The translations under genes were made by a program, and so were the position numbers. The notes under the pieces were generated by a model, which was not told where the DNA came from, made no database searches, and worked only from the letters and a program-made list of their open reading frames with translations. Shown here in pieces: positions 13,701 through 27,208 of a stretch of DNA of 64,000 nucleotides (positions within the stretch are counted from its first letter, which is position 1; each line of letters opens with the position of its first letter). This stretch comes from Sapria himalayana (lineage: Eukaryota; Streptophyta; Magnoliopsida; Malpighiales; Rafflesiaceae), in NCBI GenBank assembly GCA_029783825.1, contig JAREIK010012041.1, forward strand, positions 1 through 64,000. The letters are read 5' to 3'.

Positions 13701-15291
13701 TAAATAACTAAATGCCTAAACACTTAAATCACTAAACTACAAAATCCCGATACCCCTATATAGATAATCGTTTAAATGGGTTGACCCTAAATAATAATTA
13801 ATAAATCTCATTTTTATATGTTTTCATTATAATTTAAAAAATTCATTTTGATTATTTAGTTATATATATATATATATTAATTATAAAATAAATTATGAGT
13901 TAAAAATATAATTTATGAAATTATTTTAGATCAAAAAATAGACAAGCTTATAAAAAGAATAAAAATTTAAAAACAAATAATAAATATTAAGTAATATATC
14001 TTGCTTTGCTTTCGAATCATTTTAGGTTTTGATATTATATTTTAAGTAATATTAATCTAATTCATAATTGATTTTTAATTTATATTTTGATAATTATTAG
14101 AATATCTATCTATAAAATTATTTATATTGAATTTATATGATATATAATTATTATGATTATTATAAATAAATATTTATTCACTTTTGAAAAAAATTTAAAA
14201 ATTATTATATTTTCAAAGGTTATAACCTTTAAAAATATCAAAAAATATTAAAAATAATTTTTTTTTATTTTTTTCTTAAATAAAACTTATAAACCACTAA
14301 ATGCATACAAAGTTAAATCTGTAAACTTTTAAACCCCGTAATGCCTAAATACATAAACCTTTAAACTGCTATATACTACTTAATAATTAATAAATCTAAT
14401 TTTTATATCTATTTAATATAATATTAAATATTCATTTTATTTATTTATTAGTTTATTTTTAGAGAAATATTTATTACAAAATAAAGTATGAGTGCAACAA
14501 ATATAATTTAATTAATTTATTTTTAATAACAAAAATATGTTTACAAAATAAACATATATCGCAAAACTCCTAATGACAAAACCTCTAAATACTTAAACTT
14601 TTAAACTGGTATACATTAATAATAAATCATAAATCTCATTTTAATTTTTATTCAGTATAATTTTAAATTTTTATTTTAATTATTTATAAGTTTATTTTTA
14701 TAGAAATATTAATTACAAAATAACTTATTAGTGAGACGGATCTAATTTAAATTAAACCGGTATCCCTAAATAATAAATAATAAATCTCATTTTTTATCAT
14801 TATAATTGTAAAGATTCATTTTAATTATTTATTTGTTTATTTATATATATAAATATTAATTACAAAATAAATTATGAGTTAGACAAATATAATTTATATA
14901 AATTATTTTTCAGTAAAAAAAATAGATAAACTTATTAAAAGAGAAAAAATTCAAAAACAAAAAATTATTATATAGTAATATATTTTTCTTTACTTTTGAA
15001 TCATATTTAGTTTTGTAATTATATTTTAATAAATATCTATCTTATTATAAATGGATTATTAATTTATTCTTTGATCATTATTAGAATATTTATCTATAAA
15101 ATTGTTTATGTTGAATTTATATAATATATAAATATAATGATTAGTAAAACTAAATATTGTATTCACATTTGAAAAATATATAAAAATTATCATATTTTCA
15201 AAGGTTATAACCTTTAAAAATATCAAAAAATAATTAAAATAAATTTTTTGTTATTTTATTTTTTAAATAAAACCTATAAACCACTAAATGC
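10723..15291 (+). repeat. AT-rich satellite array, subtypes a b' c d e f a b
   Basis: Plus-orientation monomers run from the palindrome to the first hAT element. The subtypes can be told apart by their octamer blocks: a from 10805 (ATGCATATATAG), b' near 11390 (AACGACAAAAC), c near 11970 (CACTTAAGTCC), d near 12560 (AACTCGTAAACC), e near 13100 (AATCAATAACTTC), f near 13700 (CCCGATACCCC), a again at 14297, then a truncated b. A jump near 14540 removes roughly 360 bp compared with the equivalent place before the second hAT copy. The same order recurs at 21665-26472. No gene is present. Confidence 0.88.
15284..15291. repeat. Left target site duplication of hAT copy 1
   Basis: CTAAATGC lies directly before the element end and is repeated exactly at 18982-18989 after the other end. 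Eight bases is the target-duplication length of hAT transposons. The word is part of the normal octamer block of satellite subtype a. Confidence 0.9.
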
Positions 15292-16106
15292 TATGGGTGC
15301 TCATGTGACGGGACGTGATGGGGATTACAAATCTCTAGTCCCTTCCCACAGTTCGGAGATTTTTTTTTGAAGATCCAGACCCATCCCATAGGTTGAAAAG
15401 ATCAGGACTGGACTGGACATAGATCGTGGATTTTTGGTAGGAGAAAACGGTTCCGGGATGGAACGGAGTTGGGACATTTTTTTCAATTTATTTTTTTCAA
15501 ACCGGCCAAGTTAGTTCATGTCGAAACCTTTTGTTATACATTTTATCATTCCTTAGTTATGTATCTTTCAAACACAAATTGCACCAATTTTGTTTTGTGA
15601 AATAGGCTGAATACCGCAAACGAGTTCCATTACCTTGTCAAAAACTTTGATGTGCAGAAAAGGATATAAATGTTAAATAGAACGGGACCGAGTTTTGTGC
15701 TTAATTTGGTTCTTTGTTTTGTCACAATGTGGCTTTGTTCAGCCGAGTGAAAGTTAACAATAATAGCAATACTACATTTTTTAAACAATTAATTAAAATA
15801 TGAAGGAATAGCTAAAGATGACCACAAATATTGGTAGCAACAATTACTACTTAAGTAATTGTTAAAATTAGGCAGCTTAATATAACAAAAAAAATACATC
15901 TAATAACACCATGATAATAATCATTTCAAATGTCCGTCCTAGAATAGCAACGAAAATCCAAAACCAATTAATTATCTCTTCTACAACTCCTCCCTTTTCT
16001 TCCTCCACTATAGAAGGACAACCAAAGATAAAAACGTGTTAATCATGTTGACATAAATTTCTTAGATGAAAGAGTAATAAAAAAACAAAATATTACCTTA
16101 TAAAAT

Positions 16107-18391
16107 TTAATACACCCATTCCAAATTTAGTTGGCCAACTATAGTTGGAAGAATATTTGGATCTTGTGACCCCTCTGAAAATTGTAATTGAACCATATTT
16201 TTATTAAATTGAATGAATAAAATAAGTAAAAGTGAAATTAAAATTTACAAGATTTTTATACTAACCTGATTCATTATCATCAAGGTCTTGAAATAATTCT
16301 TTAATTTTAATAGGTTTGTTTGAGCTGCTCAACCAATCTTGATGACATATGAGAACTTCAGTTGTAATAGGTGTTAAAGAATTCCTAAATTTATCTAAAG
16401 TTCTCCCACCTGTGCTAAATGTAGATTCGTAGGCCACATTAGATGCTTTATATAGCAAATACATCCCTTGCTACATTTGCCAAAGAAGGATAGCCAACCT
16501 CATTTACCTTCCACCAGTTTAGAAGATCAAAATCAATTCTATTTTTTTCAAGTTTGTACTCCAAGTACCTATCCAACTCTTCCAAATCTGCAACTTCTTG
16601 TTCTTTCTCCAATTCAACAAAAAAAAATCATCAACATAAGTATCACTACCATCAAAGAAATCATCATTTTTCTTCAACACAGTAGAAGAGAAATCATCTT
16701 CTTTTGATTCATCTCCATTTAATCTTCATAATCATCCATCATCTCATTTAAAGCATTTATAACCTTTTTCACCAAATTTTTAGCCAATTCCTCTCCATAA
16801 TGCTAAGTATACTTAACCTTTAGATATTTGAGCTTATATCTAGAATCGAACACTACTGCTACAAAAAGCATAATATTTGTTGACTGAAGAGAACCCCAAT
16901 ATTTGTTGAATTTATGCCTCATTTTCATACCCATTTCAGACATCATTGTATCTCTACTATTTTACAAAGCTCAATTTTTTTCAAAATTCAAATAATCTGA
17001 GAAAAATAAACACTAGAGGTAGAATATTATGAGCCAGAAAATTTACAAGTTACCTCATAAAATATTTTCAAGAAACGAGCCAAAATTTTGGCATATTTCA
17101 GTCTCTCTCAGTTGGAACGTTTGAACAAATCTCCTTCAAAGACCTTTTTGTCTTTGTCCTCCAACTTATCAAATTCTTTTTGATATTTTATATCAGTTTC
17201 TAGCATCAAATAAGTTGAATTCCATATTGTAGGACAATCTAATTGCAATGAAGATCCATATGTCAAGTTTGCTTCTTCTACACATAACTTAAACATATCT
17301 AATCTTTTAGGACTGCTCCTCACATATTTCACCACACCTCTAATTTTTTGAATAGCACCCTCAACTACTGCAATGCCATCTCTGACAATTAAGTTTAGGA
17401 TATGAGCACAACATCTCATATGAAAATGCTCGCCTCTCAAAGGTACAACACTTTTCTTCACAAGCATTTTTTTCAATTGTTCAACTACAACATCATCATT
17501 TGATGCATTGTCAAATGTAATGCACATCAACTTTCTCAAACCCCATTCATTCATGCAAAACTTAATAGTATTTTTTATATTAACTCCAGAATGACTTTTA
17601 ATTACACAAAAGTTCAAAAGCCTTTTAATGCATATTCCATTGAGAATCAATGGAATGAACACTCAAACATATTTAATACAAATTTTGAATGCTAGTCCAA
17701 GTGTCGGTAGTCAATGAAACTCTACAACAATGAGATGATATGCTATCAAATAATTTCTTATTTTCCTTCACAACAAAGAAAAACAATCCCTCATTATAGA
17801 GTGCCTATATGGTATTTTAAATTGAGGCACACTAACATCACAAAACTCTTAAACTCATCCCTCTCAACAAAACAAAAAGTCAATTCATCTTTTATGATCA
17901 TTTTCACCAAAGCCTCCCTAACTAGTTGTTGATCAAATTTTCAACAAGTTAATTTGTTATCCTCTGAACTAGTACTTTAAGTGAAACTCAACCAAGATTC
18001 TGACTTGTCTTTACCTTTGTGAGCTTCTATTAATTCTTTTCTGTGTGGAAATTTCCTACAAGTCTCTCAAGTATTTCCATAAACCCAAAGTACCTTGATC
18101 ACTTTTTGCAAATTATTCTTTCCTACACCATATACAAGCTGCCCTACCAGTTTCATTTTCCTCTGAATCAACTAATATCTCATATGTTTCCCAAACAGTA
18201 GACTTATACTTTTTATGAGCTTGAGGTTCATATGTACCTTGACTTTCTTTTACAATTGGAATTGAAGAACCTACCGTAACAATAGGAAGGTTCGTGAAAG
18301 GATGATGATTGGATTTACCAGTACTTTGATCATTTGAGATGTGATCAGCTTCAATTTATTGTATTTTTCATTTACCGCTGGATTGTGCCAT
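16107..18391 (-). pseudogene. hAT transposase pseudogene, copy 1
   Basis: This is a remnant of an Ac/hAT transposase, the family of plant RICESLEEPER-like proteins with a BED zinc finger, an RNase H-like catalytic domain and a C-terminal hAT dimerisation domain. The likely start is the ATG at 18391 (MAQSSGK), followed at once by stops. A decayed BED region lies near 18150-18010. The catalytic-aspartate motif TTDTWTS is at about 17704 and a second, TFDNASNDD, at about 17510. The hAT motif RCCAHILNLIVRDG is near 17410, and the dimerisation segment YESTFSTGGRTLDKFR lies within 16464-16261. A short last exon (16174-16107) seems to be joined by a 91-bp intron. Damage includes TGA at 17941-17943, TAA at 17027-17029 and a frameshift near 16965. 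It is certainly non-functional. The family assignment is firm because the motifs occur in the right order. Confidence 0.9.
16175..16265 (-). other. Predicted 91-bp intron in hAT transposase, copy 1
   Basis: On the minus strand the hAT-domain exon ends ...GAATCAG followed by GTTAGTAT. A branch- and tract-containing AT-rich stretch then ends ACAATTTTCAG before AGGGGTCACAAG. Removing it restores the frame past an in-frame TAG and adds 22 residues (EGSQDPNILPTIVGQLNL, then EWVY) to a stop at 16107. The same signals and the same length occur in the other two copies. Confidence 0.7.
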
Positions 18392-18765
18392 ATGCATTGC
18401 CATTAATTAATATGATATGTTAAGCATGAATAGATATAAATATTTCAAACAAGCAAGCTCTACAAAACTGACTGTAAAACATTCAACCCACTCATTCGGC
18501 CCAACCACAACACCATAACCAATACTCAATAAAAATGACTGAGACACATAATAATAATAATTAATCACTCAATTCTCATCAAAAAAACAATCCAAAAGGC
18601 TGGTGGCATCTGGGACATGGTGGAGGCAACCAGAAGTAAGACTGACAAGGGCTGGACCTAATTAAACAGGGCTGGAATGGCATGAGGTGGCATGGAACTG
18701 GTCGGAACAGTAATATGTGCATCCGAATTGGATGGGCAGTAGCGGAATTGGTGGCATCTTCATGT

Positions 18766-18781
18766 TATATATATATATATT
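18766..18781. repeat. TA microsatellite in hAT copy 1
   Basis: A short (TA)n run follows CTTCATGT in the right subterminal part of the element. Equivalent runs in copies 2 and 3 lie at 29870-29891 and 57738-57757. They are longer, as expected of a slippage-prone run. Confidence 0.9.
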
Positions 18782-18981
18782 CCTGGTTCTAGTATTGGTT
18801 TTTTAGTACGAGATGGTTCTCGAGATGGATATTGTGTAAGATCCGGACCGATCCCAAAAGAAAAAATACGTGACAGAACGGGAGGTAAAAGTCAAAGTCA
18901 ACGGATTTTTCTTAGTCCCGATTCTTTTGGGACATGACTTCGGGTCGGGTCGTGAATCTCCGAGCCCCATGAGTAGCCCTA

Positions 18982-20325
18982 CTAAATGCATATAAAGTTA
19001 AATCAGTAAACTCCTAAACCCCATAATGCCTAAATACATAAACCATTAAACTGCTAAATAATACTTAATAATTAAAAAATCTAATTTTTATTGCTATTTA
19101 TTAAATTTTAAATATTCATTTTAATTATTTATTAATGTATTTATTTAGATATATTTATTACAAAATAAATTATGAGTGGGACAAATATAATTTAAATAAT
19201 ATATTATTTATCTAATAAAAATATACGCTTATAAAAGAAGTATAAATTTTAAAATTAAAAATTATTATCAAGTAATATAAGTTACTTTAATTTTGAATCA
19301 ATTTGTGTTTTGTAAATATTTTTTAATTAATATCTATCTTAATATAGATAGTTTATATATTTAATTTTTGATCATTATTATAATATCTATCAATAAAATT
19401 ATTTATATTAAATTTATATGATATTTAATTATTAATATTATTATAACAAAATATTGTATTAAAATTTCAAAAAAATTTAAATATTATTATATTTTCAAAT
19501 GTTATAACCAATTAAAATGATAAAAAATTATAGAAATTTTTTTTGTTATTTTATTTTTTTAAATAAAACCTATAAACCACTAACAGCCTAAAAACATGAA
19601 TCACTTAACTGCTAACAACAAAACCTATAAATACTTAAATCATTAAACTAGTATACATTAATAATAAATCATAAATCACATTTTAATTTTTATTCAGCAA
19701 TAATTTTAAATTATTATTTTAATTATTTATCAATTTATTTTATAGAAATATTAAATACAAAATAAATTATTAGTGAGACATATCTAATTTAAATTAAACC
19801 GGTATCCTTAAATAATAAATAATAAATCTTATTTTTTTTACATTATAATTTTAAATAATCATTTTAATTATTTATTTGTTTATTTATATATAAATATTAA
19901 TTACAAAATAAATTGAGTTAGACAAATATAATTTATATAAATTATTTTTTATCAAAATAATATTGATAAACTTTTTAAAAGAAAAAGAAAATTTCAAAAC
20001 AAAGAATTATTATATAGTAATATAATTTGCTTTTTCTTCTGAATCATTTTATGTTTTGTAATTATATTTTAATTGATATCTATCTTATTAATAATAGTTT
20101 ATAGATTTATTTTTTGATTATTTTTAGAATATTTATCAATAAAATTGTTTATATTGAATTTATATGATATATAAATATAATGATTATTATAACTAAATAT
20201 TTATTCACATTTTAAAAAAATTTAAAAATTATTATATTTTGAAAGGTTATAACCTTTGAAAATATCATAAAATAATAAAAATAAATTTTTTATTATTTTA
20301 TTTTTTTAATAAAACCTATAAACCA
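18982..20325 (+). repeat. a-b satellite dimer, 1,344 bp
   Basis: An a monomer (octamer block beginning CTAAATGCATATAAAG) is followed by a long b monomer (block with AACAACAAAACC). Unit b is longer because a segment of about 146 bp containing TAATTATTTAT...AATATTAATTACAAAATAAATT is doubled within it. The next dimer starts at 20326 in the same phase. Confidence 0.85.
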
Positions 20326-21664
20326 CTAAATGAATACACAGTTAAATCAGTAAACTCCTAAACCTCATAATGCCTAAATACATAAACCATTAAACTGCTA
20401 TATACTACTTAATAATTAATAAATCTAATTTTTATTTCTATTTATTATAATTTTAAATATTTATTTTAATTATTTATTAGTTTATTTTTATAGAAATATT
20501 TATTACAAATTAAATTATGAGAGTGACATATATATTTTAATTAATTTATTTTAATCAAAAAAAATATATGCTTATAAAAGAAGTAAAAATTTAAAAATTA
20601 AAAATTATTATCCAGTAATATATTTTACTTAATTTTGAATCAATTTGGGTTTTGTAAATATCTTTTAATTAATATCTATCTTATTATTAATAGTTTATTA
20701 ATTTAATTTTTGATCAATATTATAATATCTATCAATAAAATTATTTATATTTAATTTATATGTTATATAATTATTGATATTATTATAACAAAATATTGTA
20801 TTAAAATTTAAAAAAAAATTAAATATTATTATATTTTCAAATGTTATTACCTATGAAAATGATAAAAAATTATAGAAATTTTTTTTGTTATTTTATTTTT
20901 TTAAATAAAACCTATAAACCACTAAAAGCCTAAAAACATAATTTGCTAAACTCTTAACGACAAAACCTCTAAATACTTAAACTATTATACAGGTATACAT
21001 TAATAATAAATCTTAAATCTCATTTTAATTTTTATTCAGTATAATTTTAAATTTTTATTTTAATTATTTATCAGTTTATTTTTATAGAAATATTAATTAC
21101 AAAATAAATTATTGGTGAGACAGAACTAATTTAAATTAACCCGGTATCCGTAAATAATAAATACTAAGTCTCATTTTTTTTTCATTATAATTTTAAATAT
21201 TCATTTTAATTATTTATTTGTTTATTTATATATAAATATTAAATACAAAATAAATTGAATTGGACAAATATAATTTATATAAATTATTTTTCATTAAAAA
21301 ATTATTGATAAACTTTTTTAAAGTAAAAAAAAATTCAAGACAAAAATTATTATATAGTAATATATTTTGCTTTTCTTCTGAATCATTTTAGGTTTTGTAA
21401 TTATATTTTAATTGATATCTATCTTATTAATAATAGATTATTAATTTATTTTTTGATCATTATTATAATATTTATCAATAAAATTGTTTATATTGAATTT
21501 ATATGATATAAAATATAATGATTATTATAACTAAATATTGTATTCACATTTTTAAAAAAATTAAAAATTATTATATTTTCAAAGGTTATATCCTTTGAAA
21601 ATATCAATAAATAATAAAAATAAATTTTTTATTAATTTATTTTTTTAATAAACCCTATAAATCA
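20326..21664 (+). repeat. a-b satellite dimer, 1,339 bp
   Basis: This is the second consecutive dimer, nearly the same length as the one before. In its b unit the internal doubling is easy to see: TAATTATTTA occurs at 21061 and 21207, each followed by GTTTATTTATA-like and ATTACAAAATAAATT-like text. A near-perfect palindrome ends it (about 21578, GGTTATATCC in place of GGTTATAACC). Confidence 0.85.
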
Positions 21665-24600
21665 CTAAATGCATACACATTTAAATTATTAAACTTCTAA
21701 ACCTCATAATGCCTAAATAAATAAACCATTAAACCGCTATATACTACTTAATAATTAATAAATCTAATCTTTATTTCTATTTTTTATAATTTTAAATATT
21801 CATTTTAATTATTTATTAGTTTATTTTTATAAAAATATTTATTACAAATTAAATTATGAGAGCGACATATATATTTTAATTAATTTATTTTTAATCAAAA
21901 AATATTTATGCTTATAAAAGAAGTAAAAATTTTAAAATTAAAAATTATTATCCAGTAATATATTTTACTTTAATTTTGAATTAATTTGTGTTTTGTAGAT
22001 ATTCTTTAATTAATATCAATCTTTTTATTAATAGTTTATTAATTTAAATTTTGATCATTATTATATTATCTATCAATAAAATTGTTTATATTGAATTTAT
22101 ATGATATATAATTATTAATATTATTATAACTAAATATTGTATTCACATTTCAAAAACTTTTTAATATTATTATATTCTCAAAGGTTATAACCTATGAAAA
22201 TGAGAAAAAATTACAAATTTTATTAGTTATTTTATTGTTTAAATAAAATCAATAAGCCAGTAAATTCCTAAAAACATAAATTGCTAAACTCCTAAACAAC
22301 AAAACCTCTAAATACTAAAACCATTAAACCGGTGTACATTAATAAAAATTAAAAAATCATAAATCTTCATTTAATTTTTATTAAGTATAATTTTAATTTT
22401 TTTTAATTATTTATAAGTTTATTTTTATAGAAATATTAATAACAAAATAAATTTTTAGTGAGCCAGATCTAATTTAAATAATTTATTTTTCATCAAAAAA
22501 AATATATATCCTCATAAAAAGAGGCAAAATTTTAAAAACAAAAATTTATTATTTAGTAATATATTTTATTTTTATTTTGAATCATTTTAGATTTTGAAAT
22601 TATATTTTAATTTATATCATTCTTATTAATAATAGTTTATTAATTTTTTATTGATCATTATTATAATATGTATTAATAAAATTATTTATATTGAGTTTAC
22701 ATTATATATAATTATTAAGATTATTAGTATTGAATATTATATTCACATTTAAAAAAATTAAAAATTATTATATTTTCAAAGGTTATAACCTTAAAAAATT
22801 AATAAAAAATCAAAAAATTAAATTTTGTATTTTTTCATTCTTTAAATAAAAATTTTAAATCACTTAAGGTCTAAACACTTTAATCACTAAACCCCAAAAT
22901 GCCTAAATAATTAAACCATTAAACTAGTATATCTTGAATAATAAATAATAAATCTCTATTTTATTTGAATTCAATATAATTTTAAATATTCATTTTAATT
23001 ATTTATAAGTTTATTTTTATAGAATTATAAATTAAAAATAAATTATGAGGAAGACAAATATAATTTAAATAATTTACTTTTAATAACAAAAAATATAAGC
23101 TTATAAAAAGAACCAAAACATCAAAGAAAGTATTATTTCGTAATATATTTTACTTTGATTTTGAATAAAATTATGTTTTGCAAATATATTTAAAATAATA
23201 TCTATCTTATTAATAATATTTTATTAATTTATTTTATGATCATTAATAGAATATATTTCAATATAATTGTTAATATTGAATTTACATGATATATACTTAT
23301 TATGATTATCATAACTAAATATAGTATTTACTTATAAAAAAAATTTAAAATTTGTTATATTTTCAAAGTCTATAACCTTCAAAAATGAGAAAAAATAACA
23401 AAAATAAATTTTTTGTTATATCATTGTTTAAATAAAACTTTTAAACCATTAAATGCCTAAATACATAAATATCTAAATACTTAAACCCTGAAGCCCCTAA
23501 ATAATTATACCTTTAAACTCGTAAACTTTAAATATAATTTAAATAATTTATAGAAATATTAATTACAAAATAAATTATGAGTGATACAAATATAATTTAA
23601 ATAATATATTTTTCATCAAAAAACATATAAGCTTATAAAATTATGCAAAAACTAAAAAAATTTATTATTTAATAATAAATTTTACTTTTATTTTGTATCA
23701 TTTTAGGTTTTTTAATTATATTTTAATTTACATCTATCATATTAATAATAGTTTATTAATTTATTTTTTGATAATTGATATAATATCTATCAATAAAATT
23801 GTTTATATTTAGTTTATAATATATATAGTTATAATAATTATTATTAGTAAATATTGTATTCACATTTTTAAAAAATTTTAAAATTATTATATTTTCAAAT
23901 GTTATATAACCTTTGAAAATTTGAAAAAATATTAAAAATAAATTTTTTGTTATTTCATTGTTTGAATAAAACCTATAAACCATTAAATGCCTAAATACTT
24001 AAATCAATAACTTCTAAATCTCGAAAACCCTAAATAAATAAATTTTTTAAACAGGTATATCCAATATAATAAATAATAAATCTCATTTTTATTTTTTTAA
24101 TTATAATTTTAAATATTAATTTTAATTTTTTATTTGTTTATTTTTATATAAATATTTAATACAAAATAAATTATAAGTTAGAAAAATATAATTTATATAA
24201 ATTATTTTTTAACAAAAAAAACATAGATAAACTTATTAAAAGAAGACAACAATTAAAAACAACAAATTATTATATAGTAATATATTTTACTTTGCTTCTG
24301 AATCATTTTAGGTTTTGTAATTATATTTTAATTGATATCTAACTTATTAGTAATATATTATTAATTTATTTTTTGATCAGAATTAGAATATTTATCAATA
24401 AAAATATTTATATTTAATTTATATGATATATAAATTTAATAATTATTATAACTAAATATTGTATTCACTTTTGAAAAAAAAATTAAAATTATTATATTTT
24501 CAAAGATTATAACCTTTGAACATGTGAAAAAACAAAAAAAAATAGTTTTTTTTATTATTTCATTGTTTAAATAAAACCTATAAATCACTAAATGCCTAAA

Positions 24601-27208
24601 CACTTAAATCACAAAACTACAAAATCCCGATACCCCTATATAGATAATTGTTTAAACGGGTATCCCCTAAAGAATAATTAATAAGTCTGAATTTTATTTG
24701 TTTTCATTTTAATTTAAAAAATTCATTTAGATTATTTAGTTTTTTATTTATATATATATATATTAATTATAAAATAAATTATGAGTTAAAAATATAATTT
24801 ATAAAAATTATTTTTCATCAAAAAATAGATAAGCTTATAAAAATAATAAAAATTTAATAACAAATAATTATTATTAAGTAATATATTTTGCTTTGCTTTT
24901 GAATCATTTTAGGTTTTGATATTATATTTTAAGTAATAACAATCTTATTCATAATAAATTTTTAATTTATTTTTTGATAATTATTAGAATATCTATCAAT
25001 AAAATTGTTTATATTGAATTTATATAATATATAATTATTATGATTATTATAAATAAATATCAAAAAATAATAAAAATATTTTTTTATATTTTTTATAAAT
25101 AAAACCATATAAACCACTAAATGCATACACAGTTAAAATCAGTAAACTTTTAAACCCCGTGATGCCTAAATACATAAACCATTAAACTACTATATACTAC
25201 TTAATAATTAATAAATCTAATTTTTATTTCTATTTATTATAATTTTAAATATTCATTTTAATTATTGATTAGTTTATTTTTATTGAAATATTTATTACAA
25301 AAGAAAGAATGAGTGCGACAAATATAATTTAATTAATTTATTTTAAATAAAAAAAATATACTGTTCTAAAAGAAATAAAAATTTAAAAATTAAAAATTAT
25401 TATCCAATAATATATTTTACTTTAATTTTAAATCAATTTGGGTTTTGTAAATATTTTTTAATTAATATCTAACTTTTTATTAATAGTTTATTAATTTAAT
25501 TTTTGATCATTATTATATTGTCTATTAATAAAATTGTTTATATTGAATTTATATGATATATAATTATTAATATTTTATAACTGAATATTGTATTCACATT
25601 TCAAAAAATTATAAATATTTTTATATTTTCAAAAGTTATAACCTATGAAAATGTTAATAAATTATAGTAATTTTTTTTGTTATTTTATTTTTTTATATAA
25701 AACATATAAACTACTAAAAGCCTAAAAACATAAATCGCTAAAATCCTAACGACAAAACCTCAAAATATTTAAACTATTAAACTGGTATACATTAATAATA
25801 AATCTTAAATCTCATTTTAAATTTTATTCAGTATAATTTTAAATTTTTATTTTAATTATTTATCAGTTTATTTTTATAGAAATATTAATTACAAAATAAA
25901 TTATTAGTGAGACAGATCTGATTTAAATTAAACTAATATCCCTAAATAATAAATAATAAACAATAAATTTCATTTTTTTATTATAATTTTAAATATTCAT
26001 TTTAATTATTTATTTGTTTATTTATATATAAATATTAATTACAAAATAAATTATGAGTTAGAAAAATATAATTTATATAAATTATTTTTCATCAAAAAAA
26101 TATAGAGAAACTTATTAAAAGAAAAAAAAATTCAAAAACAAAAAATTATTATATAGTAATATATTTTTCTTTGCTTCTGAATCATTTTAAGTTTTGTAAT
26201 TATATTTTAATTGATATCTATCTTATTATTAATGGATTATTAATTTATTTTTTGATTATTATTATAATATTTATCAATAAAATTGTTTATATTGAATTTA
26301 TTTAATATATAAATATAATGATTAGTATAACTAAATATTGTATTCACATTTGAAAAAAAATTATAAATAATTATATTTTCAAACGTTATAACCTTTGAAA
26401 ATATCAAAAAATAATAAAAATAAATTTTTTGTTATTTTATTTTTTAAATAAAACCTATAAACCACTCAATGCTAGGGGAGCTCATGGGACGGGATGGGGA
26501 TTACAAATCTCCAGTCCCTTCCCATAGTTCGGAGATTTTTTTTTGAAGATCCAGACCCGACCCATAGGTTGAAAATATCAGGATGGGACGGAGATCAGAG
26601 ATTTTGGGTAGGATAAAATGGTTCCGGGATGGAACGGAGTTCAGACATTTTTTTCAATTTATTTTCTTCAAACCGACCAAGTTAGTTCATGTCGAAACCT
26701 TTTGTTGTACCATTTATCATTCCTTAGTTATGTATCTTTCAAACTCAAATTGGGCCAATTTTGTTTTGTCAAATTGGATGAAGACCGCAAACGAGTTCCA
26801 TTACCTTGTCAAAAGCTTTGATATGCAGAAAAGGATAGAAATGTTAAATAGAACTAGACTGAGTTGTGTGCTTAATTTGGTTCTTTGTTTTTTCACAAGT
26901 TAGCTTTGTTCAACCGAGTGAAAGTTAACCATAATAACAATACTACATTTTTTAAAAAATTACTTAAAATATTAAGGAATAGCTAAAGATGACCACGAAC
27001 ATTGGTAGCAGCAATTACTACTTAAGTAATTGCTAAAATTAGGCAGCTTAATATAACAAAAAATAATACAACTAATAACAACCATGATAATAATCATTTA
27101 AAAGGTCTGTCCCGGAACAACAACGAAAATCCAAACCCCATTAATTATCTTTTCTACAACTCCTCCCTTTTCTAAGATGAAATAGTAATAAAAAAACAAA
27201 ATATTACC

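Larger units (their letters stand above)
15292..18981 (-). mobile_element. hAT (Ac-type) transposon, copy 1, decayed
   Basis: This is a 3,690-bp element with both ends present. Its ends read TATGGGTGCTCATGTGAC (left) and, on the opposite strand, TAGGGCTACTCATGGGGC (right): imperfect terminal inverted repeats matching at about 14 of 18 positions, with a perfect 8-bp target duplication outside. The G+C-rich subterminal parts at each end carry repeated GGGACGGGATGG-like words. The interior holds a broken transposase on the minus strand (16107-18391), a non-coding left third with a CTACTTAAGTA inverted motif near 15850, and a short TA run near the right end. Base composition differs sharply from the satellite around it. 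It cannot supply its own transposase, so any movement would need one from elsewhere. Confidence 0.92.
10723..21664 (+). repeat. Higher-order repeat of about 11 kb, copy 1
   Basis: This is the span from the inversion axis to the point where the same monomer series starts again. It holds subtypes a b' c d e f a b, then a monomer carrying hAT copy 1, then b a b. Matching positions in copy 2 lie 10.82-10.87 kb further on for c to f and for the second a, and 11.18 kb further on at the hAT left end. The 361-bp excess equals the truncation near 14540. The limits are set by eye. Confidence 0.75.
18982..26472 (+). repeat. AT-rich satellite array between hAT copies 1 and 2
   Basis: This array begins with the target duplication and continues the interrupted a monomer. 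The subtype order is a b, a b, a b' c d e f, a b, then the a monomer holding hAT copy 2. The a units start at 18982, 20326, 21665, 25117 and 26465. The first a unit has private variants (GTGTATTTATTTAG, ATATTATTTATCTAATAAAA) that are found again only after hAT copies 2 and 3. No genes are visible. Confidence 0.9.

Noticed and set aside
1..15291. Regularly spaced repeats considered as a CRISPR-like array
   Set aside because: The spacing is about 600 bp, and the intervening sequence is itself repeated and not unique spacers. This is a eukaryotic satellite.
16468..16707. Plus-strand frames opposite the hAT transposase (also 17714-17932, 27905-28231, 55998-56186)
   Set aside because: Antisense shadows of the transposase, interrupted differently in each copy.
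26583..26903. Plus-strand frames in the left part of the hAT elements (also 26618-26821, 54381-54620, 54416-54637)
   Set aside because: They lie in the non-coding 3' part of the element, overlap each other in two frames and have no counterpart in copy 1. They are shared only because copies 2 and 3 are duplicates.
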